A DNA stretch of 64,000 nt from Flagellimonas okinawensis (GTDB lineage Bacteria > Bacteroidota > Bacteroidia > Flavobacteriales > Flavobacteriaceae): assembly GCF_029194005.1 (NCBI RefSeq), contig NZ_JARFVA010000001.1, positions 868,001 through 932,000 on the forward strand, written 5' to 3'. Position 1 is the stretch's first letter; every line of letters starts with the position of its first letter. The notes under the pieces are model-generated. The model saw only the letters and a list, made by a program, of their open reading frames with translations, searched no databases and was not told the origin of the DNA. The translations under genes and the position numbers were made by a program. This document shows positions 1 to 8,838 of the stretch, piece by piece.

Positions 1-66
1 AAATCTCTTTTTTAGCCCAAAAGTTTTGTCAACAATAAAATAATTTTTAAATAATGGTGTTTTTAC

Positions 67-96
67 TTGACAAATTGGGTTTAAAAATTATTTTTG
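67..96 (+). promoter_or_regulatory. Promoter of the DUF2795 gene (TTG-N19-TAnnTTTG)
   Basis: TTG at 67-69 and TATTTTTG at 89-96 are 19 bases apart. This fits the Bacteroidota housekeeping promoter consensus (TTG, about 19 bases, TAnnTTTG). The start codon follows 28 bases after the -10 element. Confidence 0.65.
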
Positions 97-123
97 CAAA
101 AAATTTAAAATCAAACCGTTACT

Positions 124-348
124 ATGTACTGGACTTTAGAACTAGCTTCATATTTAAGTGATGCGCCTTGGCCAGCAACCAAAGACGAACTGATAGATTA
201 CGCCATTCGAACAGGAGCGCCGTTGGAAGTTGTAGAAAATTTACAATCGATGGAAGAAGAAGGTGGCGAAATATACGAGTCAATAGAAGAAATTTGGCCG
301 GACTATCCTACCGAGGAGGACTACCTCTGGAACGAGGACGAATATTAG
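124..348 (+). CDS. DUF2795 domain protein, 74 aa
   Basis: A short, strongly acidic protein, rich in Glu and Asp in its second half (EEEGGE, TEEDYLWNEDEY). The first half (LSDAPWPATKDELIDYAIRTGAP) matches the compact helical DUF2795 family. Many flavobacteria carry such a gene just upstream of secA, as here. Its molecular role is not known and the sequence shows no catalytic motif. It has its own promoter and a terminator before secA, so it is probably a separate transcript. Family assignment is from memory of the motif. Confidence 0.8.
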   Translation: MYWTLELASYLSDAPWPATKDELIDYAIRTGAPLEVVENLQSMEEEGGEIYESIEEIWPDYPTEEDYLWNEDEY

Positions 349-371
349 ATCCGAAAAACACAAACCACGTT

Positions 372-398
372 AAAAAGTCTCATTTGAGGCTTTTTTTT
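372..398 (+). terminator. Terminator after the DUF2795 gene
   Basis: Arms AAAAAGTCTC (372-381) and GAGGCTTTTT (386-395) pair with one G-T wobble around a four-base loop, followed by a T run to 398. Confidence 0.7.
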
Positions 399-401
399 AT
401 G

Positions 402-409
402 TAATTTTG
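402..409 (+). promoter_or_regulatory. Candidate -10 element of secA
   Basis: TAATTTTG matches TAnnTTTG just after the upstream terminator, 74 bases before the secA start. The nearest TTG (384-386) is only 15 bases upstream, so the -33 element is weak. Confidence 0.4.
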
Positions 410-483
410 ACAGCCTAGCGAAAGAATTCCATCGTAATCCCATCAATGGAACAGCTTTTGACAATCAAAAGAAAAAACATTTC

Positions 484-3400
484 ATGAGTTTTATTAATTC
501 CGTACTAAAGGTATTTGTAGGAGATAAATCGGAGAAGGATGTAAAATCATTACAACCTTTGGTGAAAGAAATTAAATCCTTTGAGCAAGAACTTGAAGGG
601 TTGTCACTTGATGAACTAAGACAAAAAACCATCACATTCAAGGCCAAAATAGCCGAAGATTGTAAAGAGGTAAACGATAAAATAGCCGAACTTCAGGCCG
701 AAGTGGAAAACTCCAGCGACATAGATCGTAACGAGGAAATCTACTCCGAAATAGACAAACTCAACGAAGAAGCATATAAAATCTCCGAGAAAACTTTGGA
801 GGACATTCTTCCCGAAGCCTTTGCAGTGGTAAAGGAAACGGCTAAGCGTTTCGCCGCTAACGAGACCCTTACCGTAACAGCAAGCGAATTCGACAGAATG
901 CTTTCCGGTGATAGGGACTACGTTACTTTGGAAGGAGATAAGGCAGTTTGGCAAAACTCATGGGATGCTGCCGGTAAAGAAGTGACCTGGGACATGGTAC
1001 ATTACGATGTACAGCTTATAGGAGGTATAGCCTTGCACCAAGGTAAAATTGCAGAGATGCAGACCGGTGAAGGTAAAACCTTGGTAGCGACCCTCCCACT
1101 CTACTTAAATGCACTGGCAGGAAAAGGCGCACACTTGGTAACGGTGAACGATTATCTGGCCAAAAGGGATAGCGCTTGGATGGCTCCTTTATTTGAGTTC
1201 CACGGCCTATCCGTGGACTGTATAGACAAGCACAGACCCAACTCCGATGGAAGAAGGGCTGCTTATAATGCGGATATCACTTACGGAACCAACAATGAAT
1301 TTGGTTTTGATTACCTCCGCGACAACATGGCGCACACTCCAGATGATTTGGTGCAACGCCCACATCACTACGCTATAGTGGATGAGGTGGATTCGGTATT
1401 GATCGATGATGCTCGGACACCTTTGATCATTTCCGGTCCCGTCCCAGAAGGTGACCGCCATGAGTTCAACGAGCTTAAACCTCAGGTAGCGAATATTGTA
1501 CAACAACAACGCCAGCACTTGACAGGGGTTTTGGCAGAGGCCAAAAAAATGATCAAGGAAGGAAACACCAAAGAAGGTGGCTTCCTATTGCTAAGGGTTC
1601 ACCGTGGATTGCCCAAAAACAAGGCACTCATCAAATTCTTGAGTGAAGAAGGCGTAAAACAGTTGCTTCAGAAAACGGAGAACTTCTACATGCAGGACAA
1701 TAATAGGGAAATGCCAAAAGTGGATGAGGACCTATTATTCGTTATCGACGAGAAAAACAACCAAATAGAACTTACCGATAAGGGAGTTGAATATATTTCC
1801 ACGGATCAGGACAAAGAGTTTTTTGTAATGCCCGACATTGGTAGCGAGATTGCCAAAATCGAGAACCAAGGACTGGAAATTGAAAAAGAAGCGGAGCTCA
1901 AAGAAGAACTTTTTAAGGATTTTGCCGTAAAAAGTGAGCGCATCCATACCATGACCCAGTTGTTGAAAGCCTACACCCTATTCGAAAAAGATGTGGAGTA
2001 TGTGGTGATGAACAACAAAGTAATGATCGTGGACGAGCAGACCGGTCGTATTATGGACGGACGCCGTTACTCGGATGGTCTCCACCAAGCTATCGAAGCA
2101 AAGGAGAACGTAAAAATCGAGGCAATGACCCAGACTTTTGCGACCATTACGCTTCAAAATTATTTTAGAATGTACAACAAGTTGTCCGGAATGACCGGTA
2201 CAGCTGTTACCGAAGCAGGGGAATTCTGGGAAATTTATGAGTTGGATGTGATGGAAATTCCAACTAACAGACCCATTGCCCGTGACGATAGACACGATTT
2301 GATCTATAAGACCAAACGTGAAAAATATAACGCGATTATAGAAGAGGTTACAAAACTGTCTCAAGCAGGACGACCTGTATTGATCGGTACTACTTCTGTA
2401 GAAATATCAGAATTGCTGTCCAAATTGTTGAGCGTTCGTAAAGTGCCCCACAACGTATTGAACGCAAAACTCCATAAAAAGGAGGCCGATATTGTGGCCG
2501 AAGCTGGTAAAGGCGGGGTGGTAACCATCGCAACCAATATGGCCGGTAGGGGTACGGATATTAAATTGTCACCGGAAGTCAAAGAAGCTGGCGGTTTGGC
2601 GATTATCGGTACGGAACGCCATGATTCCAGACGTGTGGACAGACAGTTGAGAGGTCGTTCTGGACGTCAAGGAGACCCAGGTAGTTCACAATTCTACGTT
2701 TCCTTGGAAGACAATTTGATGCGTTTGTTCGGATCGGACCGTGTGGCCAAAATGATGGACCGTATGGGCTTGGAAGATGGCGAAGTGATACAACACTCCA
2801 TGATGACCAAATCCATAGAACGTGCTCAGAAAAAAGTTGAGGAGAACAACTTTGGTATACGAAAGCGTTTGTTGGAGTATGATGATGTTATGAACGCACA
2901 ACGTGAGGTCATTTACAAAAGAAGACGACACGCATTGGAAGGTGAGCGACTTAAGGTGGATATCGCCAATATGATCTACGACACCTGTGAGGCCGTTGCC
3001 GAGACCAATAAAATGGCGGATGATTACAAGAACTTTGAGTTCGAATTGATCAAGTTCTTCTCCATCACCTCTCCAATAAGCGAGGAAGAGTTCAAGAAAA
3101 TGAGCTTCCAAGAAATCGCGAACAAGATTTACGATGAGGCCTACAAGTATTACAAACAAAAAATGGAGCGCAGTGCCACTGTGGCATTCCAAGTAATCAA
3201 AAAGGTATACGAAGATGAGTCCAACAAATTTGAACGCATCGTAGTTCCATTTACCGATGGCATCAAAACCTTGAACGTAGTCACCAACTTGGAGAGAGCC
3301 TATAACACAGATGGTAAGCAGTTGATCACAGATTTTGAGAAAAACATTACCCTGGCCATTATAGATGACTCTTGGAAAACGCACTTGCGCAAAATGGACG

Positions 3401-3846
3401 AATTGAAACAGTCCGTACAATTGGCGGTCCACGAACAAAAAGACCCATTATTGATCTATAAGTTCGAAGCATTCGAGCTTTTTAAGGAAATGATGGACAA
3501 AGTGAACAAAGAAGTGATTTCCTTCCTATTTAAAGGGGAACTACCTTCTGAGAACACCAATCAGATACAAGAAGCAAGAACCGTTCGTAAACCAAAGGAA
3601 AACCTTAAGACTACAAAAGAGGAAATTCCGAACAGTGACGAACTTGCCGCACAAAACAGAGCTGCGGGACAAACCCAGGGACAAAGACCACAGGTAACCG
3701 AAACCATAGTGCGGGAAAAGCCAAAAATTGGTAGAAACGAAAGGGTCACCATTAAAAATGTGATGTCCGGGGAAAGCAAAACCGTAAAGTTTAAGCAAGC
3801 AGAACCCCTTATAGATAAAGGCGAGTGGGTTTTGGTGAACGACTAA
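484..3846 (+). CDS. secA: Preprotein translocase ATPase SecA
   Basis: SecA is the cytosolic motor that pushes unfolded preproteins through SecYEG. The 1120-residue product has the Walker A region [17 protein letters not shown] near residue 190-206, the Walker B region [14 protein letters not shown] near 300, the motif [12 protein letters not shown], and [18 protein letters not shown] in the second nucleotide-binding domain. It is about 220 residues longer than the E. coli protein, with extra sequence near residues 60-100 and 330-470. The C-terminus starts like the normal tail (KIGRNER) but has no CPCGSGKKYKxCHG zinc motif. It ends with about 35 other residues ([17 protein letters not shown]). 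This fits flavobacterial SecA proteins as I recall them. A strong terminator follows. Confidence 0.98.
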   Translation: MSFINSVLKVFVGDKSEKDVKSLQPLVKEIKSFEQELEGLSLDELRQKTITFKAKIAEDCKEVNDKIAELQAEVENSSDIDRNEEIYSEIDKLNEEAYKISEKTLEDILPEAFAVVKETAKRFAANETLTVTASEFDRMLSGDRDYVTLEGDKAVWQNSWDAAGKEVTWDMVHYDVQLIGGIALHQGKIAEMQTGEGKTLVATLPLYLNALAGKGAHLVTVNDYLAKRDSAWMAPLFEFHGLSVDCIDKHRPNSDGRRAAYNADITYGTNNEFGFDYLRDNMAHTPDDLVQRPHHYAIVDEVDSVLIDDARTPLIISGPVPEGDRHEFNELKPQVANIVQQQRQHLTGVLAEAKKMIKEGNTKEGGFLLLRVHRGLPKNKALIKFLSEEGVKQLLQKTENFYMQDNNREMPKVDEDLLFVIDEKNNQIELTDKGVEYISTDQDKEFFVMPDIGSEIAKIENQGLEIEKEAELKEELFKDFAVKSERIHTMTQLLKAYTLFEKDVEYVVMNNKVMIVDEQTGRIMDGRRYSDGLHQAIEAKENVKIEAMTQTFATITLQNYFRMYNKLSGMTGTAVTEAGEFWEIYELDVMEIPTNRPIARDDRHDLIYKTKREKYNAIIEEVTKLSQAGRPVLIGTTSVEISELLSKLLSVRKVPHNVLNAKLHKKEADIVAEAGKGGVVTIATNMAGRGTDIKLSPEVKEAGGLAIIGTERHDSRRVDRQLRGRSGRQGDPGSSQFYVSLEDNLMRLFGSDRVAKMMDRMGLEDGEVIQHSMMTKSIERAQKKVEENNFGIRKRLLEYDDVMNAQREVIYKRRRHALEGERLKVDIANMIYDTCEAVAETNKMADDYKNFEFELIKFFSITSPISEEEFKKMSFQEIANKIYDEAYKYYKQKMERSATVAFQVIKKVYEDESNKFERIVVPFTDGIKTLNVVTNLERAYNTDGKQLITDFEKNITLAIIDDSWKTHLRKMDELKQSVQLAVHEQKDPLLIYKFEAFELFKEMMDKVNKEVISFLFKGELPSENTNQIQEARTVRKPKENLKTTKEEIPNSDELAAQNRAAGQTQGQRPQVTETIVREKPKIGRNERVTIKNVMSGESKTVKFKQAEPLIDKGEWVLVND

Positions 3847-3870
3847 AGTCCCGTTTATAATACCAACAAA

Positions 3871-3900
3871 GTGGCAGTTATTAAAGCTGCCACTTTTTTT
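3871..3900 (+). terminator. Terminator of secA
   Basis: Seven-base arms GTGGCAG (3871-3877) and CTGCCAC (3887-3893) are followed directly by seven T. Confidence 0.85.
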
Positions 3901-3978
3901 ATATCAAAAACATAGTTAGATTTACATCCTAAAACACCCCATTAAGCTACTCTGCCACACGATTTTCAACTTTATATC

Positions 3979-5226
3979 GTGGTAGAGCACATTCACGCGC
4001 AGCATATGAAAATTCCTGATAAGGATACATATAGATTACAAGACAAGATTGATTTGATACTAAAGGTTAATTATAATTCATCCTTTTTTGCTGCCATTTT
4101 TGGTTTGGTCTGTTTTTTCCTTTTAGATATAAGGGGGATTATCACCTATACCTTTTTGGGGTATGCTTTCATCAACTTATTGAATACGTTGTTGTACCAA
4201 AAACACAAAAATTTGGTGCTCACCTATAATTTGACTTCGATATTATCCATGATCGGGGCCATCATTATTACCATATATAGTGGAGGAATCGAAAGTCCAT
4301 TCATTTTTGTACTGGCCATTATCGTATTTGCAGGATATGTAACTACCAAGGTTTTTGGTCAATTGTACCTAATAATCAACTTGGCGGTCCTTACCCTCTT
4401 GTTTTTATATGACACCGGTGACTTTAGAATATCGGAAAATATGGTTCCAGCAGCATCAAGAAGTTGGTTTGCCTATTTAAGTGCGGTTTTCGCCGTGTAT
4501 TTGCTAGGAGGTGTTTTTGGTAAAAACCTTTTAAGGGCCCATCACAGGCTTTATAAATCCAGAAATGAGATCCAGGAACGCATCGAGGAAAAAGAAACGT
4601 TGCTCAAGGAGGTGCACCACAGGGTCAAGAACAATCTCCAGACTGTTTCCAGTCTGTTGAGCTTGCAATCCCGAGCCATAGACGATACCAAAATCAGCAA
4701 TATCATTAAGAGTAGTCAAAATCGTGTTGTATCCATGGCCATGGTACACGAGATGCTCTACAAACGCGATGACTATCTTTCCAAAATTGAATTGGAGCCC
4801 TATGTTCGTGAACTATGCGATTATTTGGTAAGATCGGTAAAGGGAAGCAATCGAAATGTAAAGGTTGATTTGGATATAGCCGATTATAAACTTAGTATCG
4901 ATACCGTAATCCCTTTGGGGCTTATAATTAACGAAACCATCACCAACGCATTGAAATACGGCATTACAGAAGGGCATGATGGAGAAGTTCATGTATCCAT
5001 TCAAAAAATGGATGGTAACCGCTATAAAATGTACTTGGGTGACAATGGTATAGGATATTCTGAGGAAATCAACCCGAAAACTTCAAATTCTCTCGGGTTA
5101 AAGCTTATTTACAATCTTGCTCGTCAATTGAGAGGTTCTATAAGCAGGGACTATTCCAAAAAAGGAACACACTATTGTATCGAATTCGAAGAGGTCATAG
5201 AAGAGTTCAATTCGGTGGATTCCTAA
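3979..5226 (+). CDS. Orphan membrane sensor histidine kinase (HisKA_2 type)
   Basis: The N-terminal half holds about six hydrophobic segments (residues 33-176). A short helix then leads to the phosphoacceptor block LLKEVHHRVKNNLQTVSSLL, with H213-H214 in the HisKA_2/HWE-like pattern. The ATPase domain has an N box (NETITNALKYG) and a G box (DNGIGYSEE). The membrane part probably senses a signal within the bilayer or periplasm, because no large extracellular loop is visible. No response regulator lies next to it, so its partner must be elsewhere. The start is uncertain: GTG at 3979 gives 415 residues, and ATG at 4006 gives 406. Confidence 0.9.
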   Translation: MVEHIHAQHMKIPDKDTYRLQDKIDLILKVNYNSSFFAAIFGLVCFFLLDIRGIITYTFLGYAFINLLNTLLYQKHKNLVLTYNLTSILSMIGAIIITIYSGGIESPFIFVLAIIVFAGYVTTKVFGQLYLIINLAVLTLLFLYDTGDFRISENMVPAASRSWFAYLSAVFAVYLLGGVFGKNLLRAHHRLYKSRNEIQERIEEKETLLKEVHHRVKNNLQTVSSLLSLQSRAIDDTKISNIIKSSQNRVVSMAMVHEMLYKRDDYLSKIELEPYVRELCDYLVRSVKGSNRNVKVDLDIADYKLSIDTVIPLGLIINETITNALKYGITEGHDGEVHVSIQKMDGNRYKMYLGDNGIGYSEEINPKTSNSLGLKLIYNLARQLRGSISRDYSKKGTHYCIEFEEVIEEFNSVDS

Positions 5227-5253
5227 AAAGAAAAAGGTCGGATGTACCGACCT
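5226..5253 (-). terminator. Terminator behind the small membrane peptide gene
   Basis: AGGTCGG (5235-5241) and CCGACCT (5247-5253) pair around five bases. Read on the minus strand the hairpin is followed by a T-rich stretch, so it most likely ends the minus-strand transcript and also sits behind the histidine kinase gene. Confidence 0.65.
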
Positions 5254-5285
5254 CTTCATACTTATTCCAATATAAACTTAAACTT

Positions 5286-5381
5286 CTACAGTTTTCTTTC
5301 CCTGAACGAGAAAGCTATACTTGCCAGAACAAAGGCAATACTTAAGGACAACACAAAAGGCACCAGAATATCCAACATCAT
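5286..5381 (-). CDS. 31-residue single-pass membrane miniprotein
   Basis: This reading frame is below usual length cut-offs. It starts MMLDILVPF, has one hydrophobic helix of about 22 residues, and ends in a basic tail (FRERKL). The start ATG lies two bases after the stop of the preceding secreted protein gene (stop ends at 5384), so the two are probably translated from one mRNA by coupling. A minus-strand terminator lies about 30 bases beyond its stop. This arrangement (signal-peptide protein, then tiny membrane protein, then terminator) argues for a real gene. I do not recognise the family. Confidence 0.6.
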   Translation of the reverse strand: MMLDILVPFVLSLSIAFVLASIAFSFRERKL

Positions 5382-5383
5382 AA

Positions 5384-5620
5384 TTAAGCCAATTTTGCTC
5401 TGTTCTTCTTAGTTTTAAAAGAAAGTTCTTTTTTAATTCTAGAATTCTTGAACTTGTACAATCTAGCTGTCTTTCTATCTTTTCTGATAGTATTGTCGAT
5501 TTCAACTTTCAATTCCACTCCAGCTGCAAGAGTGTCAACTTTGGCTTCTTTTGAAATGTCTTGAGCAAAGGCCATAGTTCCGAAAAAAGTTACTGCGATG
5601 ATGGTGAAAATTGTCTTCAT
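5384..5620 (-). CDS. Small secreted basic protein, unknown function
   Basis: A 78-residue product with a clear signal peptide (MKTIFTIIAVTFFGTMAFAQ, cleavage after residue 19 or 20). The rest is lysine- and arginine-rich (TIRKDRKTARLYKFKNSRI) and hydrophilic. No known domain was recognised. It probably resides in the periplasm and, because it is so basic, might bind something acidic, but that is only inference. It is the first gene of a likely two-gene unit with the membrane miniprotein downstream. Confidence 0.7.
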   Translation of the reverse strand: MKTIFTIIAVTFFGTMAFAQDISKEAKVDTLAAGVELKVEIDNTIRKDRKTARLYKFKNSRIKKELSFKTKKNRAKLA

Positions 5621-6032
5621 TTGTTCTGATTGTTTTACGATGTAAAATTACTTTCGCTCACAAGCACAACTCGATTTCTGTCGCTCAACGACCCTTTTCT
5701 TTCGGTGAATAATTTTTTTTCGGATGAAGTGAATTTTATCGTCGATGAACGTTTTTGAGGTCAAAAACACTATACCGAACGCAAATGCATTTCATCGATA
5801 ATCTCTCTTATGTAACTTTTGTAACATACTGTATTTCAATAACTTATTTGTAGGAAAAGGACTATATTTTTGTAAGTATATATAGGAATAAACTCTATAT
5901 TTCCTACATTTTTTGATTCATCCAATTTTTGTAAATGGATTATCGAAAAACGTTGGATTAACATTTTTTAACGAGCATCCTAGTAATTCTTGGTATCTTA
6001 TTGCAACTAAATAAGAAACTAAAAAAATCAGC
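5621..6032. other. 412-bp intergenic region with nested inverted repeats
   Basis: This lies between two divergent genes. It holds a perfect inverted repeat GTTTTTGA-GG-TCAAAAAC (5751-5768) nested inside CGATGAA (5743-5749) and TTCATCG (5791-5797). A -10-like TATTTTTG lies at 5865-5872. The stretch is AT-rich and I see no further open frame with good support. Confidence 0.5.
5865..5872 (+). promoter_or_regulatory. Candidate -10 element upstream of msrA
   Basis: TATTTTTG matches TAnnTTTG; it would give a leader of about 150 bases before msrA. A TTG lies 14 bases upstream, closer than ideal. Confidence 0.35.
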
Positions 6033-6719
6033 ATGAGAACTCCATTTTTAATTCTTCTCTTTTTGGCATCGGTAAGTTGTCAGCCAAAGAACAAATCAGA
6101 ACAAAAAGAAGTAGCCCAAAAGGAAACTTCCGAAACCCAAATTCAAACAAAATTGAGCAACGAGCAATTGCAACAATTCGAAACGGCCTATTTTGCCAGT
6201 GGGTGTTTTTGGTGCGTGGAAGCCATTTTTGAAAGTGTAAAAGGAGTAAAAGAAGTGTATTCGGGATATTCTGGTGGCTCTGAAGAAAATCCTACCTACG
6301 AAGAAGTTTCTTATGGTAGAACACACCATGCAGAAGCTGTGGAGGTGTACTACGACCCCAAAGTAATATCTTTTGAAAAGTTGGTGAAAGTGTTCTTTGG
6401 TTCTCACGATCCCACAACACTTAACCGACAAGGACCGGACCGAGGAGCGCAATATCGCTCTATTGCCTTTTACAAAAACGAGGAAGAGCGTAAAATTATT
6501 CAGGATTATATCGACCTACTGGAAAACGAGAATGTATATGGCAATCGTTCCATTGTAACCGAGGTAACACCTTTCGAGAAATTCTACATGGCAGAGGAAT
6601 ACCATCAGGATTACGAGAGGAGAAACCCGGACAACAGTTACATTCAAAATGTATCCATTCCTAGATTAAATCGTTTTAAAAAGAATTTTAAATCCTACTT
6701 GAAGGAAGAAGTTCACTAA
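6033..6719 (+). CDS. msrA: Peptide methionine sulfoxide reductase MsrA, lipoprotein form
   Basis: MsrA reduces the S form of methionine sulfoxide in proteins. The active-site block SGCFWCVEAIFESVKGV is complete, with catalytic C58 and a second cysteine at C61. Further family blocks are YSGGSEENPTYEEVSYGRTHHAEAV and the region around HDPTTLNRQGPDRGAQYRS. The N-terminus is a lipoprotein signal ending LASVSC (C16), followed by a charged linker, so this copy should be anchored in the envelope and repair exported proteins. At 228 residues it is longer than cytosolic MsrA because of that leader. It stands alone and converges on the DUF4097-like gene. Confidence 0.96.
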   Translation: MRTPFLILLFLASVSCQPKNKSEQKEVAQKETSETQIQTKLSNEQLQQFETAYFASGCFWCVEAIFESVKGVKEVYSGYSGGSEENPTYEEVSYGRTHHAEAVEVYYDPKVISFEKLVKVFFGSHDPTTLNRQGPDRGAQYRSIAFYKNEEERKIIQDYIDLLENENVYGNRSIVTEVTPFEKFYMAEEYHQDYERRNPDNSYIQNVSIPRLNRFKKNFKSYLKEEVH

Positions 6720-6773
6720 AGCAATATAAAAGAGAATCGGCCAGGGAAGAAACAAGTGGCCCAATAGGATAGT

Positions 6774-6823
6774 AGGTGGTTCTTTTTGGGACTTTAAAAA
6801 AGATTAGTTCTCTAGAACCACCT
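6774..6823 (-). terminator. Long hairpin around the 3' end of the DUF4097-like gene
   Basis: Ten-base arms AGGTGGTTCT (6774-6783) and AGAACCACCT (6814-6823) pair perfectly. The right arm is inside the last codons of the minus-strand gene and its stop codon is in the loop. It may end transcription for the convergent pair, though no T run follows the minus-strand arm. Confidence 0.4.
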
Positions 6824-8264
6824 CGCTGTATTTGGAGTTGATCTTAATGGATTTACCATCATTCTTGCTAATATTATAACCTGTATACGAATTGCCTCCC
6901 TTTTTTTTACTGGGCACCAATTTTAAGGCCTTTGGATATTTAAATTCAGATGTGGTTTCGTTTACCGATATTACAAATGAAGTTTCTGGCAATTTACAGC
7001 TGAGTTCGGCATTTTCCATAGAAATATCGATAGTGCTGAAACTACTGGATACCTCATCAATACTTAGGGCTCCAAAATTATTGCTCACCAAGGCCTTATT
7101 GGCCACCTTCCCTATTTTTACATTGGATGATATCGAATTTAATTTTAACTCCTTCACCTCTTTTAAGTTGACCTTATCGGAATAATCCGTACTCAAGGTT
7201 CCGTAGTTCCAGTTTTGAACCACAACCGGGGAATATGACGCCCTGATATCCGTATTGGCCCCATCGATGGTAGAGGCAAGCAAGCTTGCGTAGGACAAGC
7301 TTGCATTGATGTTTTTGGCATTTTCGGCCAATTTTACCTCGCCGTGGCGTACATTCATGTTCACTTTAATGTACTTGGGCATTTTGATGATTATTCGTTT
7401 TTTGACTTTGTACTCTTTATGCTTGCCATCGGAAGAGAAATAGAATACGTTCGGGTTTCCATGTATGGTCCTTGCCTCTTGTCGCAACTGTTTTCTCAAC
7501 TCCGCCTGTTCTTTTCTAATTTCCGTTTGCTGGGCACGAATCTCCTCTCGTTGCTCTCTAACTCGCTCTTGGATCTCCTTGCGCATTTCTTCACGCTCTT
7601 CCCTTAGCTGTTCCCTTTCTTCCCTCATCTCTTCTCTTCTGGCTTCGCGTTCCTCTGCCATCTTTTCCATTTCTTCTCCCCATTTTTCAAAACGCTCTTT
7701 GTACTCCTCATCAAAGGTTTTTCGGAATTTTTCGTTCCATTCCTTCATGTATTTTTCTCCATCCTTTTTATAGGCATCATAATCAAAATTTATCGGGGGC
7801 ATTGGAGGCAATGGTGGCATAGAGGGCATTACAGCTATTTCAGGAATTACAATTTCTGGAAATTCCTGAATTTCCACATTAGCGATAATTTCTGCCACAG
7901 AGGGCATTTCTGGGATGTCAATGTTCTCAGCTCTATAATCAAAAGCATAGGGCGATGCGGCACCCCTGGTACTCACCTCTATTTCTTTACTATTGCCCAT
8001 GATTTTCACCAAATCCCTATCGAAATAAGAATCTGCCTCTTCCTGTTCCACACCCTCAAGTTCGATTACAGCCGTGATTTCAACCTGGTCCTTGTTCCAC
8101 GTTTCAAATTCTATATCGGCATAACTGGTGGTAATGTTAAGTTCCGTGTCTTTGTTGACATTGAACGTTTCCTTATAGGTTTTAGACTTTTCCTGCGCTT
8201 GACCGGTAAACCCGACCAAGGCAAGAAGCAGTCCGCTAAACAATATTTGATGATTCCTGTTCAT
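6804..8264 (-). CDS. Exported DUF4097-like protein with inserted charged helix
   Basis: 486 residues. A signal peptide (residues 1-23, ending FTGQAQ) is followed by beta-rich sequence (about 30-100). A proline-rich patch (PSMPPLPPMPPI, about 147-158) leads to a very charged region (about 165-268) dominated by Glu, Arg and Lys, such as EEREARREEMREEREQLREE. This should form a long coiled coil or single alpha-helix. The rest (about 280-486) returns to short beta repeats like those of DUF4097/adhesin-type solenoids (VKLAENAKNINASLSYASLL). It is the third gene of the sigma / anti-sigma operon and overlaps the anti-sigma gene by 29 bases. It is probably a periplasmic or surface protein under that sigma factor. 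The function is unknown. Confidence 0.85.
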   Translation of the reverse strand: MNRNHQILFSGLLLALVGFTGQAQEKSKTYKETFNVNKDTELNITTSYADIEFETWNKDQVEITAVIELEGVEQEEADSYFDRDLVKIMGNSKEIEVSTRGAASPYAFDYRAENIDIPEMPSVAEIIANVEIQEFPEIVIPEIAVMPSMPPLPPMPPINFDYDAYKKDGEKYMKEWNEKFRKTFDEEYKERFEKWGEEMEKMAEEREARREEMREEREQLREEREEMRKEIQERVREQREEIRAQQTEIRKEQAELRKQLRQEARTIHGNPNVFYFSSDGKHKEYKVKKRIIIKMPKYIKVNMNVRHGEVKLAENAKNINASLSYASLLASTIDGANTDIRASYSPVVVQNWNYGTLSTDYSDKVNLKEVKELKLNSISSNVKIGKVANKALVSNNFGALSIDEVSSSFSTIDISMENAELSCKLPETSFVISVNETTSEFKYPKALKLVPSKKKGGNSYTGYNISKNDGKSIKINSKYSEVVLEN

Positions 8265-8838
8265 TTTTTGATGATTTTAATTGATTCAACTTTGATTTTA
8301 ACTTTTGCAACAACTGCAACCGTAACTGTAGATTATTGATTAAGGCACTAATGGTTTGATCATTGGGGCCCAATTCGTTCAACTCTTGGTTCAACCTTAG
8401 ATATTCTTTATTGAGTTCCGCCAATCTGTCCATATAACTATCCACAAGTTCCTTGTTCCCTGGGTCATCGGCCAATTCGGATAATTGCAGGTTGATATTG
8501 GTGGTGTAATAGGTTTCGATTTTTTTGAGGTCGGGCGACAAATCTCCCAATGAGATGCCCTGTACACCATTATCTGTATGATCCCTATCCACAACAGTTA
8601 CTTTTTCATCCGGGTCCACTGTTCCCCCATTACTGTTAAAATAATAGAAGGACAACCCAACAGCTACGATAACGGAGGCTGCAATCTGCATCCAAAGGGA
8701 AATTACCTTTCGCTTGGGCGGGTCTTTGGGCAACTCTTCTTCCAACTTGGCGAAAAATCGGTCCTCATGCCCTTTCTTCATTTCAAAGCGCTTCTCCTCT
8801 CTTTCCTTTTCAAACAATTTTCTAAGATCACGTGCCAT
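8236..8838 (-). CDS. Probable membrane anti-sigma factor
   Basis: 200 residues. The N-terminal cytoplasmic part (about 1-45) is charged and contains KKGHEDRFFAKLEEELP, a pattern common in Bacteroidota anti-sigma proteins. One transmembrane helix follows (about 47-66, LWMQIAASVIVAVGLSFYYF). The remainder is extracytoplasmic and ends in a leucine-rich coiled coil (LQLRLQLLQKLKSKLNQL). There is no zinc-binding HxxxCxxC motif. The gene overlaps the ECF sigma gene by 11 bases and the DUF4097-like gene by 29, so translation is probably coupled. The role is inferred from topology and position. Confidence 0.8.
   Translation of the reverse strand: MARDLRKLFEKEREEKRFEMKKGHEDRFFAKLEEELPKDPPKRKVISLWMQIAASVIVAVGLSFYYFNSNGGTVDPDEKVTVVDRDHTDNGVQGISLGDLSPDLKKIETYYTTNINLQLSELADDPGNKELVDSYMDRLAELNKEYLRLNQELNELGPNDQTISALINNLQLRLQLLQKLKSKLNQLKSSKNEQESSNIV

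Noticed and set aside
2686..3438. A 250-codon open frame on the minus strand inside secA
   Set aside because: Shadow of the secA coding frame; composition has no protein-family look and secA is intact on the other strand.
3979..3993. tRNA-like D-arm sequence (GGTAGAGCAC)
   Set aside because: No acceptor stem or T-arm (GTTCGAA-like) at the right distance; it lies at the start of the histidine kinase gene.
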